IMG/VR virus record: IMGVR_UViG_3300036770_005214
Location: 44,123-108,122 of that record
Length of the DNA: 64,000 nucleotides
Direction: 5' to 3' (one strand)
Origin: a virus
In this document: positions 7,682 through 18,100 of the stretch, in pieces
How the letters are laid out: the number at the start of each line of letters is the position of its first letter
Numbering within the stretch: position 1 is the stretch's first letter
The notes under the pieces: model-generated
Database searches by the model: none
What the model saw: the letters and a program-made list of their open reading frames with translations, nothing else
What the model was told of the DNA's origin: nothing
Position numbers and translations under genes: made by a program

Positions 7682-10600
7682 ATGAGCTACGCGGACGCAC
7701 AACGCCGGAAGCACGCCTACCTGTCGTGGATGCTCCGCACAGGTCCCACCCAAGACCCCAAGCGGATGCCGAATCCGAAGTCCCTCTCTGCACCCTCCAG
7801 TCTCATCTGGACTGTCTTGAAGCGGGATGGGAAGTACCTCCCCTATGTGTCCAATGGGCATGTGCTCTTTCCCGGGATCTACGACAAGGTGAAGGACGGT
7901 GCAAGTAAGCACTTGCACTACCCGAACGAGCAAGACCTCTACCGCCAACTGCACGAGATGGGTGAGGCGCGAAAACTGCCAGAATGGGCAGGGGAAGACT
8001 GGCACTACGTCTCTTCGGGAACAGTGGAGAGCTTGATCCGCGCCGCCGGGGAGGACGCAAACGTCCTTTCCAACCCGAACATGGAAGCCCTGTTTCCGGT
8101 CCGACTTCGGGACACCGCGAACGGCAAGGAGATGGAGTTCGTTTGGCCGGTCGAGGTCTACGGAAGCCGGCCGGTGTCTGCTCTTCTGCGCCCCTACGCC
8201 GAGATGGTCACCCCCGTTCTGGGGAAGGTCACCAAAGCCTACCTCCCGCGCGGGGGCAGGTCCCCCTTCCGCTTCGAGAACGATGATGGCGAGGTGTTCC
8301 TTGTCATGCCCGCCAACCTTCCCATGACAGAAGAGGAGAGGGAAGCCAAGCGGCAAGTAGAGGAAGAAGAGAACCGCAAGCGCATGGAGCGTGCTGCCGA
8401 GGAGAAGCGGCAAGAAAAGGAGAGGAAGCGGCAGGAAGAGGAGAAGAAGGCCAAGCTCGAAGACACGGACGGCTACGCGGACCAGTTCGGCAAGCTACGC
8501 CGTGGGACCATCGTGAAGTCCCTGCTGGGAAAGATCCGAACCAACACCTTCGGGATCCTCTCTCTCCGAGATCTCATCCGCAAGCTGGTCAAGGAAGGCT
8601 ACAGGGTCAAGGTCATCTCGGGAGATCGGGTCATCTCCAACGGTGAGGGTTTCTGGTGGGAGAAGGACCTGGGCAAGATTTCCCTCGACTACGCCGAATG
8701 GTTGATCGAGAAAGGATACGGTCCTGCGCAGTCCGAACCCGAGCCCACCCCGAGCGACCTCCCTTCGCTGTCTCCCGAAGAAGAGGCACACTTGTTTGGC
8801 GAGGCCCCTGTTGAACCCGCACCAGCGGTCCCGCTCCCGGTGCAGTCGATCTCCCCGGTGACAAAGCACGTCAACGGCTTTCTCGCCTTCCTGGCGGCGC
8901 AGGGCATCTCCTACCCCTATGCGGCGTCCCTGTTGGCGGCGTCCAGTTGGTACAGCACGCACCGCGACCATCACCACCTTCCGATCGGCCCTTTCGATCC
9001 GCTCCCGCCCTTCAACCCCGAGATTGCCGAGCACCGCAAGCTGTCCCAGAAAGGGGTGGAGTATCAGATCGGGAAGTCCCCGATGTTGTTCCAGGGCTTC
9101 GACGGTCAACGCAAGGTCGCGCTCCTCCGAGAGCTAGGCGACCTCGCGCAAGTGGTCGCCTACGGAATCAACCTAAAGGTCCCTCTGACCGGCGCCTGCC
9201 TCGTCGTGGGGCTTGTGCCTCTCCTAGAGGACCGTTGGGCTGCGGCCGGCTATTCGGAGGGCGACGTCGAGTTGTCCGAGGCCGCCGTCCGCGAGTACCC
9301 CTGGCTCTGGAAGCACCTCAAGAAGCGCCTCACCACAGCACCCGTCACCGAGCCCAGCGTGGGCCCGATCGATATGCCCGATATGCCGGCGGGCACCACG
9401 GCCCCCGAAGAGCCCATGGGGCAACTCTACGAACCCGAGCCCTACTACACGGACACGCCCGAGCCCGAACCGGAGCCCGAACCGGAGCCCGAGCCGGAAC
9501 CGGAGCCCGAGCCGGAGCCCGGGCCTCCCCGCATCTCCAATGAAGCAGTGTACCACGCCGGAGTTAAGCCGCTGACTCCGACCCAGCAGCCGGGTGTAGC
9601 ACTTGCGTCGGACGGAAGCGTCGTCACGCTCACAAACGAGTACGTCAGGCAGCAGCGGGCGACCATGCAGCCGCCTCCTGGGGAAGCGAACGTACTGAAG
9701 CAGCACATCCGCTACAATCCTCCTTACGATGACCCGCAGGTCATCGACAACGCCAGGGTGACGGGCAAAGCCCAGGTCTCTGACCACGCCACGATCTCCG
9801 GGAACGCCCAAGTGTGGGACATCGCGAGCGTGCGAGGTCGGGCGACGGTGACCGACAACGCCAAGGTCTTTGGGGGCGCCAAGGTGTTCGGCAAAGCCAC
9901 CATCTCTGGCAACGCTGTCGTCACCGACAGCGCCGAGGTCTGGGACAACGCCGTCGTGACCGAGGATGCCCACATCATCGGCAACGCCAAGGTGTTCGGG
10001 GACGCGCATATCAGTGGAAAGGCCACGCTGGTCGGCGGTCGGGTGACCGGTAACGCTCGGATCGGCGGGGATGCGCAAATCCTCGGGGGCCTTTGGGATG
10101 GCTCGGAAGGGGAGATCACCACGGGGATGTGGCACTCGCCGCCCAAGCCCGCCTCTGATGCGCCTCGCAGCGTCGCCCAACAAGCGGTGGAAGACCTGAT
10201 CGAAGGCGTCCGCCGAATCGTCGGCGACTACCAGACGACCGGTAAAAGGGAGATTGGGCGGTTCAACAATGAGCTAGTCCGCCTCGAATGGCGGCGTCTC
10301 CGCCCGGGGCAGAAGGCGCGTAGCTACGATCCGCCTGTACCCTATGTCACCTTTGTTATCGGCTGTGACTCCAAGCCGATGACGCGGAATGGGGCGTTTC
10401 CGAGTTGGAAGCAAGGGGAGGAGCCGGTTGGCAAGCTCTCGGTCGGCGCCAGTGCTCCTTCCGGCTCGTGGGGTCTTCTGGGGCCGCCCTCACAGATGTC
10501 GCCTTACGTCACCCCGGACGGCGGGATGGCGGGACTAAAGCAAGCGATCGACCACATCTTCAAGTGGTTTGAGAGGAACAAGAAGGCACTCATCGGTGAC

Positions 10601-11542
10601 TCGCCTCTGCCTGCCCCTTCGGCCCCCGCCGACCCCAACCGCAGCGTTGCTCGGCAGGCGGCTGACGACCTGATCGAAGGCATCCGGGGGACCGTCGGCG
10701 ACTACCGGCTGACCGCAAAGCCGGTGACGTTGATCGGAAGCGAATCCATCCTGCTCGACTGGTATCGCCTGCGCCCAGGGGAGATCCCTGCGCAGAACAT
10801 CGTCGAGAACGCGCCTGGGTTCCGCATCCGTGTCTCCCTCGCCGACGACGGCATGTGGAGCCCGGGTCAGGCGCCGAAGGGGAAGATCAAGGTCCAGATG
10901 GTCGCCGTTCACGGCTCGCGAGAGGGCTGGGGGCCCAACGGCACGCCCAACATGCGGGCCTACACCACCACCCGCGTTGGCGTCGAGGGTCTGGAGCAAG
11001 CGGTCGCTTACATCCTCAAGTGGTTCCACGGCAACACGAAAGTCCTCGTCGAGGGGCCGCCCGGAGGCTACGCGCCGAAGCCGAAGCCGACGGAAGGGGC
11101 GCCTCCCGTGGTGCGCGAGGTCCAGCGGGTGCGATACTCGACCGGCGGGCCGAAGGTCTACATCGTCGAGAACCCCGCCCTTGGGATGGAAGACTCCCTC
11201 GACTTCGCCACGATCGGCGAGGCGGAGGAGTTTCTGTCCCGCGCGCACAAGGGCGACAAGAACGTGCGGGTGTACGTCCGCCTGACGTGGCCGGACGGCG
11301 CCAACTATGCCGACGAGGTGGAGTGGCCCCGCCAGCAGATCTCCCCCGCCCTCCGCGGCCATCTGGAGCGCAACCTGAAGGACGACCCGCGCACCGCAGC
11401 GGCACGTCAGATGAAGGCTGCCGCACGCCGGATGACCGTGGAAGAACTGGACGCCGAAGCCCGTGGTTTCTTGGACCGCGATTGGGGGGTGTCCACGGAG
11501 TCCATGCGGGCGTATCGTCGGCAGTGGAAGGGGGGAAGGTGA
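7682..11542 (+). CDS. 1286-aa multidomain protein with hexapeptide beta-helix
   Basis: This large protein has a new domain order. Residues 1-210 are not recognised. Residues 215-260 form a Glu/Lys/Arg coiled coil. An uninterrupted EP-dipeptide linker lies near 593-615. About 115 residues of hexapeptide-type repeats (NAKVFG, NAVVTD, KATISG) near 685-800 predict a left-handed beta-helix. Two copies of a domain of about 140 aa then begin SVAQQAVEDLIEGVRRIVGD (near 830) and SVARQAADDLIEGIRGTVGD (near 987). The C-terminus is helical and basic. The ATG follows AAGGGGTCGAAA. It could be a surface, host-binding or internal virion protein; none of these is proven. Confidence 0.7.
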   Translation: MSYADAQRRKHAYLSWMLRTGPTQDPKRMPNPKSLSAPSSLIWTVLKRDGKYLPYVSNGHVLFPGIYDKVKDGASKHLHYPNEQDLYRQLHEMGEARKLPEWAGEDWHYVSSGTVESLIRAAGEDANVLSNPNMEALFPVRLRDTANGKEMEFVWPVEVYGSRPVSALLRPYAEMVTPVLGKVTKAYLPRGGRSPFRFENDDGEVFLVMPANLPMTEEEREAKRQVEEEENRKRMERAAEEKRQEKERKRQEEEKKAKLEDTDGYADQFGKLRRGTIVKSLLGKIRTNTFGILSLRDLIRKLVKEGYRVKVISGDRVISNGEGFWWEKDLGKISLDYAEWLIEKGYGPAQSEPEPTPSDLPSLSPEEEAHLFGEAPVEPAPAVPLPVQSISPVTKHVNGFLAFLAAQGISYPYAASLLAASSWYSTHRDHHHLPIGPFDPLPPFNPEIAEHRKLSQKGVEYQIGKSPMLFQGFDGQRKVALLRELGDLAQVVAYGINLKVPLTGACLVVGLVPLLEDRWAAAGYSEGDVELSEAAVREYPWLWKHLKKRLTTAPVTEPSVGPIDMPDMPAGTTAPEEPMGQLYEPEPYYTDTPEPEPEPEPEPEPEPEPEPEPGPPRISNEAVYHAGVKPLTPTQQPGVALASDGSVVTLTNEYVRQQRATMQPPPGEANVLKQHIRYNPPYDDPQVIDNARVTGKAQVSDHATISGNAQVWDIASVRGRATVTDNAKVFGGAKVFGKATISGNAVVTDSAEVWDNAVVTEDAHIIGNAKVFGDAHISGKATLVGGRVTGNARIGGDAQILGGLWDGSEGEITTGMWHSPPKPASDAPRSVAQQAVEDLIEGVRRIVGDYQTTGKREIGRFNNELVRLEWRRLRPGQKARSYDPPVPYVTFVIGCDSKPMTRNGAFPSWKQGEEPVGKLSVGASAPSGSWGLLGPPSQMSPYVTPDGGMAGLKQAIDHIFKWFERNKKALIGDSPLPAPSAPADPNRSVARQAADDLIEGIRGTVGDYRLTAKPVTLIGSESILLDWYRLRPGEIPAQNIVENAPGFRIRVSLADDGMWSPGQAPKGKIKVQMVAVHGSREGWGPNGTPNMRAYTTTRVGVEGLEQAVAYILKWFHGNTKVLVEGPPGGYAPKPKPTEGAPPVVREVQRVRYSTGGPKVYIVENPALGMEDSLDFATIGEAEEFLSRAHKGDKNVRVYVRLTWPDGANYADEVEWPRQQISPALRGHLERNLKDDPRTAAARQMKAAARRMTVEELDAEARGFLDRDWGVSTESMRAYRRQWKGGR

Positions 11543-11961
11543 CAGCAGGTGAGTGCTATCAAATCGATCTCGGGAGGCAACGGATTGACTCGAAAGGCTG
11601 GGGGGTGAGCCTTTCGATGCAGCCGGGTACGACGCTGGAGGGCGTGTACCTCATCGTCTCCAAGAGCAAGGGCAAGACCCGAGCGATGATCAAGGCGGAC
11701 GGGCGTGTCCAGGTCTGCCGGACCTACACGCTGGAAGCGCAGAACCAGCACGCCATCCCCCGGTTCGATGGCAAGCCGTCGAGCATCTACCAGTACGGCC
11801 TCGACTGCACAGACGAGAGCGGCCGGCACATCTTCCGGGGGTCGACGCTCGCCATCGCCCTGGAGCAGCCCGACGGGCCGCCTGCGGAGGCGCTGGTGCT
11901 CGTGCGATGGCTCGGGCGTCCAGGTGCGGTCCGCGTTCTTTGCATGAGCGACGAGAACTAG
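11539..11961 (+). CDS. Hypothetical protein, 140 aa
   Basis: I do not recognise this protein. Its beta-rich pattern (TTLEGVYLIVSKSKGKTRAM, ALVLVRWLGRPGAVRVL) suggests a small soluble sandwich or barrel. The start is GTG 11539, which overlaps the stop of the 1286-aa gene (GTGA) and follows GGAAGGGGGGAAG, so the two genes are coupled. Its stop overlaps by four bases the stop of the convergent GHKL gene. It may act together with the large protein upstream. Confidence 0.65.
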   Translation: MTAGECYQIDLGRQRIDSKGWGVSLSMQPGTTLEGVYLIVSKSKGKTRAMIKADGRVQVCRTYTLEAQNQHAIPRFDGKPSSIYQYGLDCTDESGRHIFRGSTLAIALEQPDGPPAEALVLVRWLGRPGAVRVLCMSDEN

Positions 11962-14678
11962 CGGACCCGGACGAAATCCAGACCTCCAAGTCCTTTATTC
12001 CCTTCGATGATGGCGCGGGCTTCCCGCATCGTCCGGGCAGCATCGGGCTGGATGGGCTCGGGCATCGGGCGGGTGCTCGCGAGCATGACCTCGATAGCCA
12101 CCTGGGGGTTGGTGCGGAGCATCTGCACCATCTGGCCCCAGCCTGTCTCGGTGACGCCCGCGGGCCAGTTTGCCGGGCCCAGCTTGGCGAGCCAATCCGC
12201 GAACCGCTGTGCGGCCTCGTGCTGGTCAAGGCGTTGCAGGAGGGTGTGAATGGCCCCCTCGTCCCGCTTGAACCAGTCGCGGTAGTGGAGCACATCGCGA
12301 TTCAGCTTCTCGACCTTCGCCCGGTACTCCTCAAGCTCCTTCCGGGTCTGGGCCAACTCCGCCGCCGTCTTGGTGTCGACGGTCGACTTCGGCGCCTTCA
12401 GCTTGTAGACCTTGCTCACCATCTTGATGATCAGGGGCAGGGCCGGCGCCGCGTTGAAGCCCAGGTCCTCGCGGGCGCGGGAGAAGTCGTCGTTATGGCC
12501 CCTGCCGAGTCGAGGGACGTGTGCGATCTCGTGGGCGGCGATGTTGAACAGGTACGACGCCCAGAGGTCCGGCCGGTTCGGGTAGAGCTTCTGGTAGTCG
12601 TCGAACATGAGGGGGTTCACGCAGACATACGTCCGCATCCCCTTGTCCGTCTTGACCGCGAGCGCCATCCCCCGCGTTCCATCCTCCAGCACGAACCCGG
12701 GCTGGAAGTTCTGTGGCATACGAGCGCCATGGGTCAGCAGGCGCAGCGTCGAGTCCCAGCACGCGAGCAGCGGGACGTACCGCTTGATGTTCTTCTTGAA
12801 CGCCTTGACCTTCTCGGGAGCCATCTTCCGGGAGATTCGGATGAACGCTCGATTGCCGAACGGGTTGATCTTGTCGCGGGCCTTCTTGACCTCGGCCTGC
12901 CCGGCGGGCTCGGTGACGCGAACCACCGCATCGGCGAGCGCGCTCACCGCGGCGGCCTGGGTCATCCCCGTGGGTCCGCCCCCCAAGCCCCCTTGCACGA
13001 GAGCGGTGTCAATGTCTTTGATGAGGCCCAGGATGACCTTCGTATCGCCGGCGGTCGGCGTGTCCCCGTGCGAGAGGTTGCTCAGGATGGTCTGCACCTC
13101 GGTCGGGGGCGCGGCGGTCCCGGTGGCGTCGAGCAACGCGTTCAACACCCGTGCAATATCGGCGGGGTCCGTGGTGGTGCTGGCGATCTCCGTCGCCTTG
13201 TCAAACACCGTCTCGGGCTTCGGAGGCGGCTCCGCGCCCTCCTCTTCGGGTGCATACTGCGCCGGGTCGTTGGTGTAGCGGGCCATATCGGCCATCACCT
13301 CGCGCATATCCGGGGAGAGGCCGCTCACCGCCTCTTGGATCGCATCGTCCACGGCCGCCGCGCCCTTGCGCTCGGACTCGTCTGCGGCGTCGGGCAGAAT
13401 GTCCTCCCACTCCGCCTTCTCTTTCTTCTCCTTGGCGAGCGCCTGCTTCTGCCCCTCTTCGCTGGCGAGGGTCGAGCGGACGGTGCTGTAGCTCTCCATC
13501 GCGTTCGGATCGACGAACGAGTCTCGCGAGACGCGAAGGGGGTAGCCGGGGCTGTCGGGAGCCACGCCACGGGCCAGCGCAATATCGAAGAAGATGTCGC
13601 GATTGAGGGTGTTGTAGTCCTTGTCCGCGTGCTGGACGAGGTAGCAGGTTCCCCAAGGGGTCGTCTTGCGAAGGCGCAAGATCATGCGGTTGAAGTTGCT
13701 GGCGTACCCTTCCCGCTTGGCATCGAACATGCGAATGTCGACCGTCGCCGAAGGCGGGTCCGTCGCCGACCAGGACAGCGACTCCCACTCCGAGGTCGAC
13801 GACGAACGCTGGCCTTCGTACAGAAACTCGACGGGGGCGCCGTTCAACGTGATGCTGACCCCCGGGATCTTGTTCAACGCAAGCATCCCCCGGATGCGCT
13901 CATCGACCCAACTGGAAGTAAGGGTGTAGGGGGTCGACAGGTATGTGTTGGGGACGCCGTAAGCCACCACCTCGACGCCTTGGATGAAGGTGTCCGAGGT
14001 GAAGACGTCATACTGCTGCTTCGGGTTGGTGCTCGGGGACCGGATCTCCACATACCCCGTGCGGACACGCCAGCCCTCTTTGCCCGCGCCAAGGATGACG
14101 GCCTTGGCGGCGCCGAAGCCCCCAAACGCATCCCCTTCCTTCTGCGACCCGCCAAGGGTCAGGAACTTGCGGAGGCGCGGCGTAAGGGGCGCTGCCTTCG
14201 AGGGGCGGAAGGAGCGGTCGGCCATGCCGATCCCGTTGTCCGTCATCGTCAGCGTGCCCTTTTCGTAGCTATCGTCCGGCTCCCACTTGACCGCGAAGCT
14301 GGGCGAGAACCCAGACTCGGGCTCTTTCCGATGCCGCTCGGCGAGCCCGTCCAGGCTGTTCTGGAGGGCTTCGCGGACCGCGAGCACGGGGAGGTCGCCG
14401 CCGGCGTAGAACTTCTCGGTCAGCAGCGCCCACATGCGGGGCGCGTCCACTTCGAGCACGCCGCCGCCCACGGCCTCCATGCGGTCGATCGCGGCCATCG
14501 CCCCCCGGTGGTGGCTTCCGCACGAGCAGCCGCCCCGAGCGTAGCTGCGAAGCGCCTGCGCGATCGGAGCGTGCATCCCGAGACGCCCCGCGGCGACGGG
14601 CCCATCTCCCACAGACAAGCGGTCCACGGTCCGAGCGGGGAGGGCAAAGTCGAACGTGAACTGACGGGTCGCAGACAT
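11958..14678 (-). CDS. GHKL ATPase fused to HExxH zinc peptidase, 906 aa
   Basis: The N-terminal part has the ATP-lid fold motifs of the GHKL superfamily (Hsp90, MutL, gyrase B): N box REALQNSLDG near residue 101, G1 box TDNGIGM near 146, and a glycine loop GGFGAAKAVIL near 188. A helical middle region follows. Near 717 there is AAHEIAHVPRLGRGHNDDF, an HExxH motif with a downstream GHN typical of zinc metallopeptidases. A C-terminal coiled coil starts near 765. I chose ATG 14678 because GAGGTGG lies 6 bp upstream. An ATP-driven clamp joined to a protease domain is unusual; it may remodel or cleave a host or virion protein (inference). Confidence 0.7.
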   Translation of the reverse strand: MSATRQFTFDFALPARTVDRLSVGDGPVAAGRLGMHAPIAQALRSYARGGCSCGSHHRGAMAAIDRMEAVGGGVLEVDAPRMWALLTEKFYAGGDLPVLAVREALQNSLDGLAERHRKEPESGFSPSFAVKWEPDDSYEKGTLTMTDNGIGMADRSFRPSKAAPLTPRLRKFLTLGGSQKEGDAFGGFGAAKAVILGAGKEGWRVRTGYVEIRSPSTNPKQQYDVFTSDTFIQGVEVVAYGVPNTYLSTPYTLTSSWVDERIRGMLALNKIPGVSITLNGAPVEFLYEGQRSSSTSEWESLSWSATDPPSATVDIRMFDAKREGYASNFNRMILRLRKTTPWGTCYLVQHADKDYNTLNRDIFFDIALARGVAPDSPGYPLRVSRDSFVDPNAMESYSTVRSTLASEEGQKQALAKEKKEKAEWEDILPDAADESERKGAAAVDDAIQEAVSGLSPDMREVMADMARYTNDPAQYAPEEEGAEPPPKPETVFDKATEIASTTTDPADIARVLNALLDATGTAAPPTEVQTILSNLSHGDTPTAGDTKVILGLIKDIDTALVQGGLGGGPTGMTQAAAVSALADAVVRVTEPAGQAEVKKARDKINPFGNRAFIRISRKMAPEKVKAFKKNIKRYVPLLACWDSTLRLLTHGARMPQNFQPGFVLEDGTRGMALAVKTDKGMRTYVCVNPLMFDDYQKLYPNRPDLWASYLFNIAAHEIAHVPRLGRGHNDDFSRAREDLGFNAAPALPLIIKMVSKVYKLKAPKSTVDTKTAAELAQTRKELEEYRAKVEKLNRDVLHYRDWFKRDEGAIHTLLQRLDQHEAAQRFADWLAKLGPANWPAGVTETGWGQMVQMLRTNPQVAIEVMLASTRPMPEPIQPDAARTMREARAIIEGNKGLGGLDFVRVR

Positions 14679-14731
14679 CGCTTCCACCTCGGCACAGGTC
14701 TACCCCATGCGACCCTTCCGATCCAGCCTTC

Positions 14732-15178
14732 CTATCGGCGGAGGCGAGGCCGCATCGCGGGGAACACCTTGGGAGGCACGATGACCTCGCGCACGCCGAG
14801 GCCCGGATCGCGGTGCTGGTCGGTCGTCTCGACGCGGCTACGCCATGCGGAGAGGCGCTGGTCCTCTTCGATGACGCGCAGCCACGAGTAGTTTCGATTG
14901 TCGAGAAGGAGCCCCAGGACCTCCGACTGCTCGGTCTCTGGCACGTCGTAGTACCGGAAGAGGTAGTACAAGGTGTGCTGGCTCGGCGTGCGGGCGCCGC
15001 CCTCGTAGGACTTGATCGTGATGGTGGCGACGCCCATCGCCCGCGCGGCCTTGACCTGCCGGACCCCTTTGCGGGCCCGCCACTCGCGCAGTAGCTCCGC
15101 GAGACGCAGATAGCGCACGTTCTGTTGTTCGATCTCCGCTAACGCTTCCGCGACCACCGGATCGAGCGCCGTCTCCAT
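14732..15178 (-). CDS. XRE-type helix-turn-helix regulator, 148 aa
   Basis: Residues 26-82 form a helix-turn-helix of the XRE/Cro type: LAELLREWRARKGVRQVKAA, then MGVATITIKSYEGG and a helix LYYLFRYYDV. The recognition helix carries TITIKSYE, the usual place for DNA contact. The flanks are charged and not recognised. The start is ATG 15178 after GTAGGAGGAAGG. It lies 8 bp downstream of the helicase gene and 53 bp before the GHKL gene, probably in one operon. It is likely a repressor or activator of nearby promoters. Its DNA target cannot be named. Confidence 0.72.
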   Translation of the reverse strand: METALDPVVAEALAEIEQQNVRYLRLAELLREWRARKGVRQVKAARAMGVATITIKSYEGGARTPSQHTLYYLFRYYDVPETEQSEVLGLLLDNRNYSWLRVIEEDQRLSAWRSRVETTDQHRDPGLGVREVIVPPKVFPAMRPRLRR

Positions 15179-15186
15179 CCTTCCTC

Positions 15187-18100
15187 CTACGCAGGCAACG
15201 CTGGCCCAACCTTTTCCTGCACCCACTCGACAGTGGTCCCGAGAGTCGACTCCGAGACGACCGAGAACCAGCCCGAGGACGTCAGCGCCGCGAGGTTGAA
15301 GCCCGAGTAGACCGTCGTCCGAGAGCCCCCTTCGGTCAGCGCCGAGGCGTGCAGGTAGTCTCCCAACGAGTAGATCTTCAACTCGCTGCCAAACTTGGTG
15401 GTCTTGATGGTCGGAGGCACACCGTAGGGGTGCGCCATATCGAGCGTCAGGTTTCCGGGCGCCCCCTTGAACGTCAGTGCTTTCCCGAGCCCAGCCCCCC
15501 ACAAGAGCAGGTCGCGCACGCCGATGCCGGGCGTGTCCAGGAAGTCGAGCACGAGGTCATCGGTCTGCTGTGCCGCGAAGGCCGTCAGGTCCATCGCCGG
15601 GAGCATGGAGAGGCTGTTCGTCCCGGGCGGGATCTCAAGCGTCATCATGGGGTGCAGAACGCCCGCGAAGCCGTCGCCGGCAGACACGGTGTAGATCTCC
15701 AACGCCGAGCCCGTGTCGTAGGTCAGCGTCGACCCTTCGAGCATGTAGTAGGACCGAACCTTCTCGCCGCTCCGGGGCTCCAGGGACAGCGTGAAGTTGC
15801 CGACGTAGGTCCCGCCCGGCGAGATGATGTGCAGGAGGTAGTTGAAGGCCCCCGTAGCGGAGTCTTCGATCCCGCGGCGCTTGGGTAGCTCCACCCGCAC
15901 CAGCTTGCGGATGCGGCGAACCCGAGCGACCGGCGTCGGCACTTCCCCGAACGCGATCGGCGTACCGAGGTTGTTCAGCGGGACGGATTGAGCGGTCAAG
16001 ATCTCCGCGGCGGTCTCGCCCACCTGCTCCAGGGGCCGATCGAGCATCGGGCGCTCTTCGGGCTGGTCCAGGTTGATGGCGCTCCCGGGGCGCTCGCGCT
16101 GCTCGGGCACCAGCGTCCCGTACACCGAACGGGCGTCGAGAAGGGCCAGCGAGTCGTCGGCGAACAGAGAGCCGTACCGGACATTGACCTGTTCGCGGGG
16201 GATGACCTCGACCGTGTACTCGTTGAAGGGGGCCCGAAGCTCCATGTACCCGTGGAACACCATCTGTGGCGACCGGACCAGATAGCCGATCGTGCGGTCC
16301 CCGAAGCGGATGCGCAGCGTGTCTCCCGAGACGTCGGGGAACAGGTCGCCGAGACGGCGCCAGCCGAGCCGTTCGGTGGACAGGTCGTCGGCGATGATGG
16401 CGCTGACGAGTTGCCGGTATGCGGGGTGGACCTGGACGCGAAGGGCGACCTCGGGCGCGTTCTGGTTCAGCCACAGGATGAAGGTGTCCACCCGATCGGC
16501 CATCGGCCGGGGCGCCTCTTCGTGGGGCACCAAGTAGGCCTCGATGGCCTCCTCGGAGGTGGGCCAGGAGGAGACGATCAGCCCATCGACTGTGATGGCG
16601 TAGCGGCGCCCCTCCTTGAAGATCTCATACCCTGACGGGCCTTCGATGACCTCGATCTCCCGCAGGCGGGCGGCACGCTGGGCCTCCTCACGCTGCCGCA
16701 GTTGGAGGGCGGTGATCTTTCGGATGGCCCGCGTGGCGAGACCCGACGCCCCCTCCTTCCCGCAAACCATATACACGACGTTCTCGGCACGGGTCACCGC
16801 GACGTAGAAGAGCCGGACCTGTTCCTCACGCTCGGAACGTGTGCTCTTCTTCCGAGGCCACTCGCGGTCCGCGAGCACAAACACCGTCGGCCACTCAAGC
16901 CCCTTGCTGGAGTGCGCCGTCGTCAGCGACACAGCGTCCTTGGGCTTCTCTTCCTGGCTGTCATCCGGGTTTTTATTCTTCCCCTCTCGCCCACCCTTGA
17001 TGTACTCCATGAAGCTCTTGAAGTCTTGGAACTGCTCCGCCAAGTCTTTCATGGTGGTGTAGATCTCGACGGCGGAAGAGTTGCTGCCTCCGCCTTCCTC
17101 GCTCGTCTCCTCTTCCCCTTCCTCTTCCTCCCCATCTCCCATGGGGAGTTCTTCCCACTCCCTTAGGAGATTCATGGCGATTATCGGTGCGTCCTCCCAC
17201 TTTGCATCACACAACTCCTCCAACTCGTCCGCTACCGTGAGAAAGTCGTCGAAGGCGGCATCGCGCTTGCTGGTCACGAGCTTGTGAAGGCCGCCACGCA
17301 GCATGGGGACAATACCGGACTCTCCGCCCCTCCACCTGTCGCGAAATACTTTGTTCACGGACCCGCTGGGCAGGTACTTGAACCGTCCTCCAAAGAACTT
17401 GCTCTCGTCGTTCTTGAGGATCCCCATGAGGGCTTCTTTCGCGGCTTCCGGGTCTTCGATGCTCTTCGCTGCGAGGGCCAGGAGCATGAAGTACCGGGTG
17501 GCGGCTTTCCCCTCCAGCACCCCTTGCGTCTCCCGTGCATACATCGCCTTCAGGCCGCGACGGGTCAGCGCCCGCTCCACGAGCGCCAACGGTGCGTTGG
17601 TTCGGCTCACCACCGCAAAGTCGGTCAAGGGGCGGCCGTTGCGGACCACCTCATCGTAGATCTTCTCTGCGATAAACTTGGAAATGCCTATATCGGAAGC
17701 AGACGGCTTGAACTTGCGCCGGCCCGCAAGGCTTTCCTTCTCCGCTTCCTTCTCCACGCGCTCCAGGGCGGCCTTCTCCACCTCCTCTCGCTGCGCTTCG
17801 CTCAACGGGAGACCCTTCGAGTCGACCATCGTCAGGGTCACTTGCCCCTGGAACTTCTCGCCGAGCGTGCCACCGTAGCTGACCTCGTTCGGGCCGGTGA
17901 TGCGCATGGAGACCGCGGGGGTTCCGCTGGCCCACTCATACCGCTCCGTCTTTACCTTGACACCTTCGTCATTGGCGACGTAAGTCTCGTAAGTCGCGGT
18001 GATATTCCCCGCCTCGACGATCCAGTGCCCGGAGCGGTAGTTAGACGAGATCTCATACTTCTGCGTCTCGGGGCGCTGGGTGATCAACTCAAACATGCTG

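Noticed and set aside
9457-9530. Glu-Pro dipeptide repeat as a possible CRISPR or mobile element
   Set aside because: It is a coding 12-bp/6-bp repeat that makes a rigid linker in the 1286-aa protein; unit length and spacing do not fit a CRISPR array.
11907-14891. Open frame of 994 codons on the plus strand, antisense to the GHKL gene
   Set aside because: It has no recognisable domain and no ribosome site. It is the reverse of a gene with clear GHKL and HExxH motifs. Long antisense frames are common in high-GC DNA.
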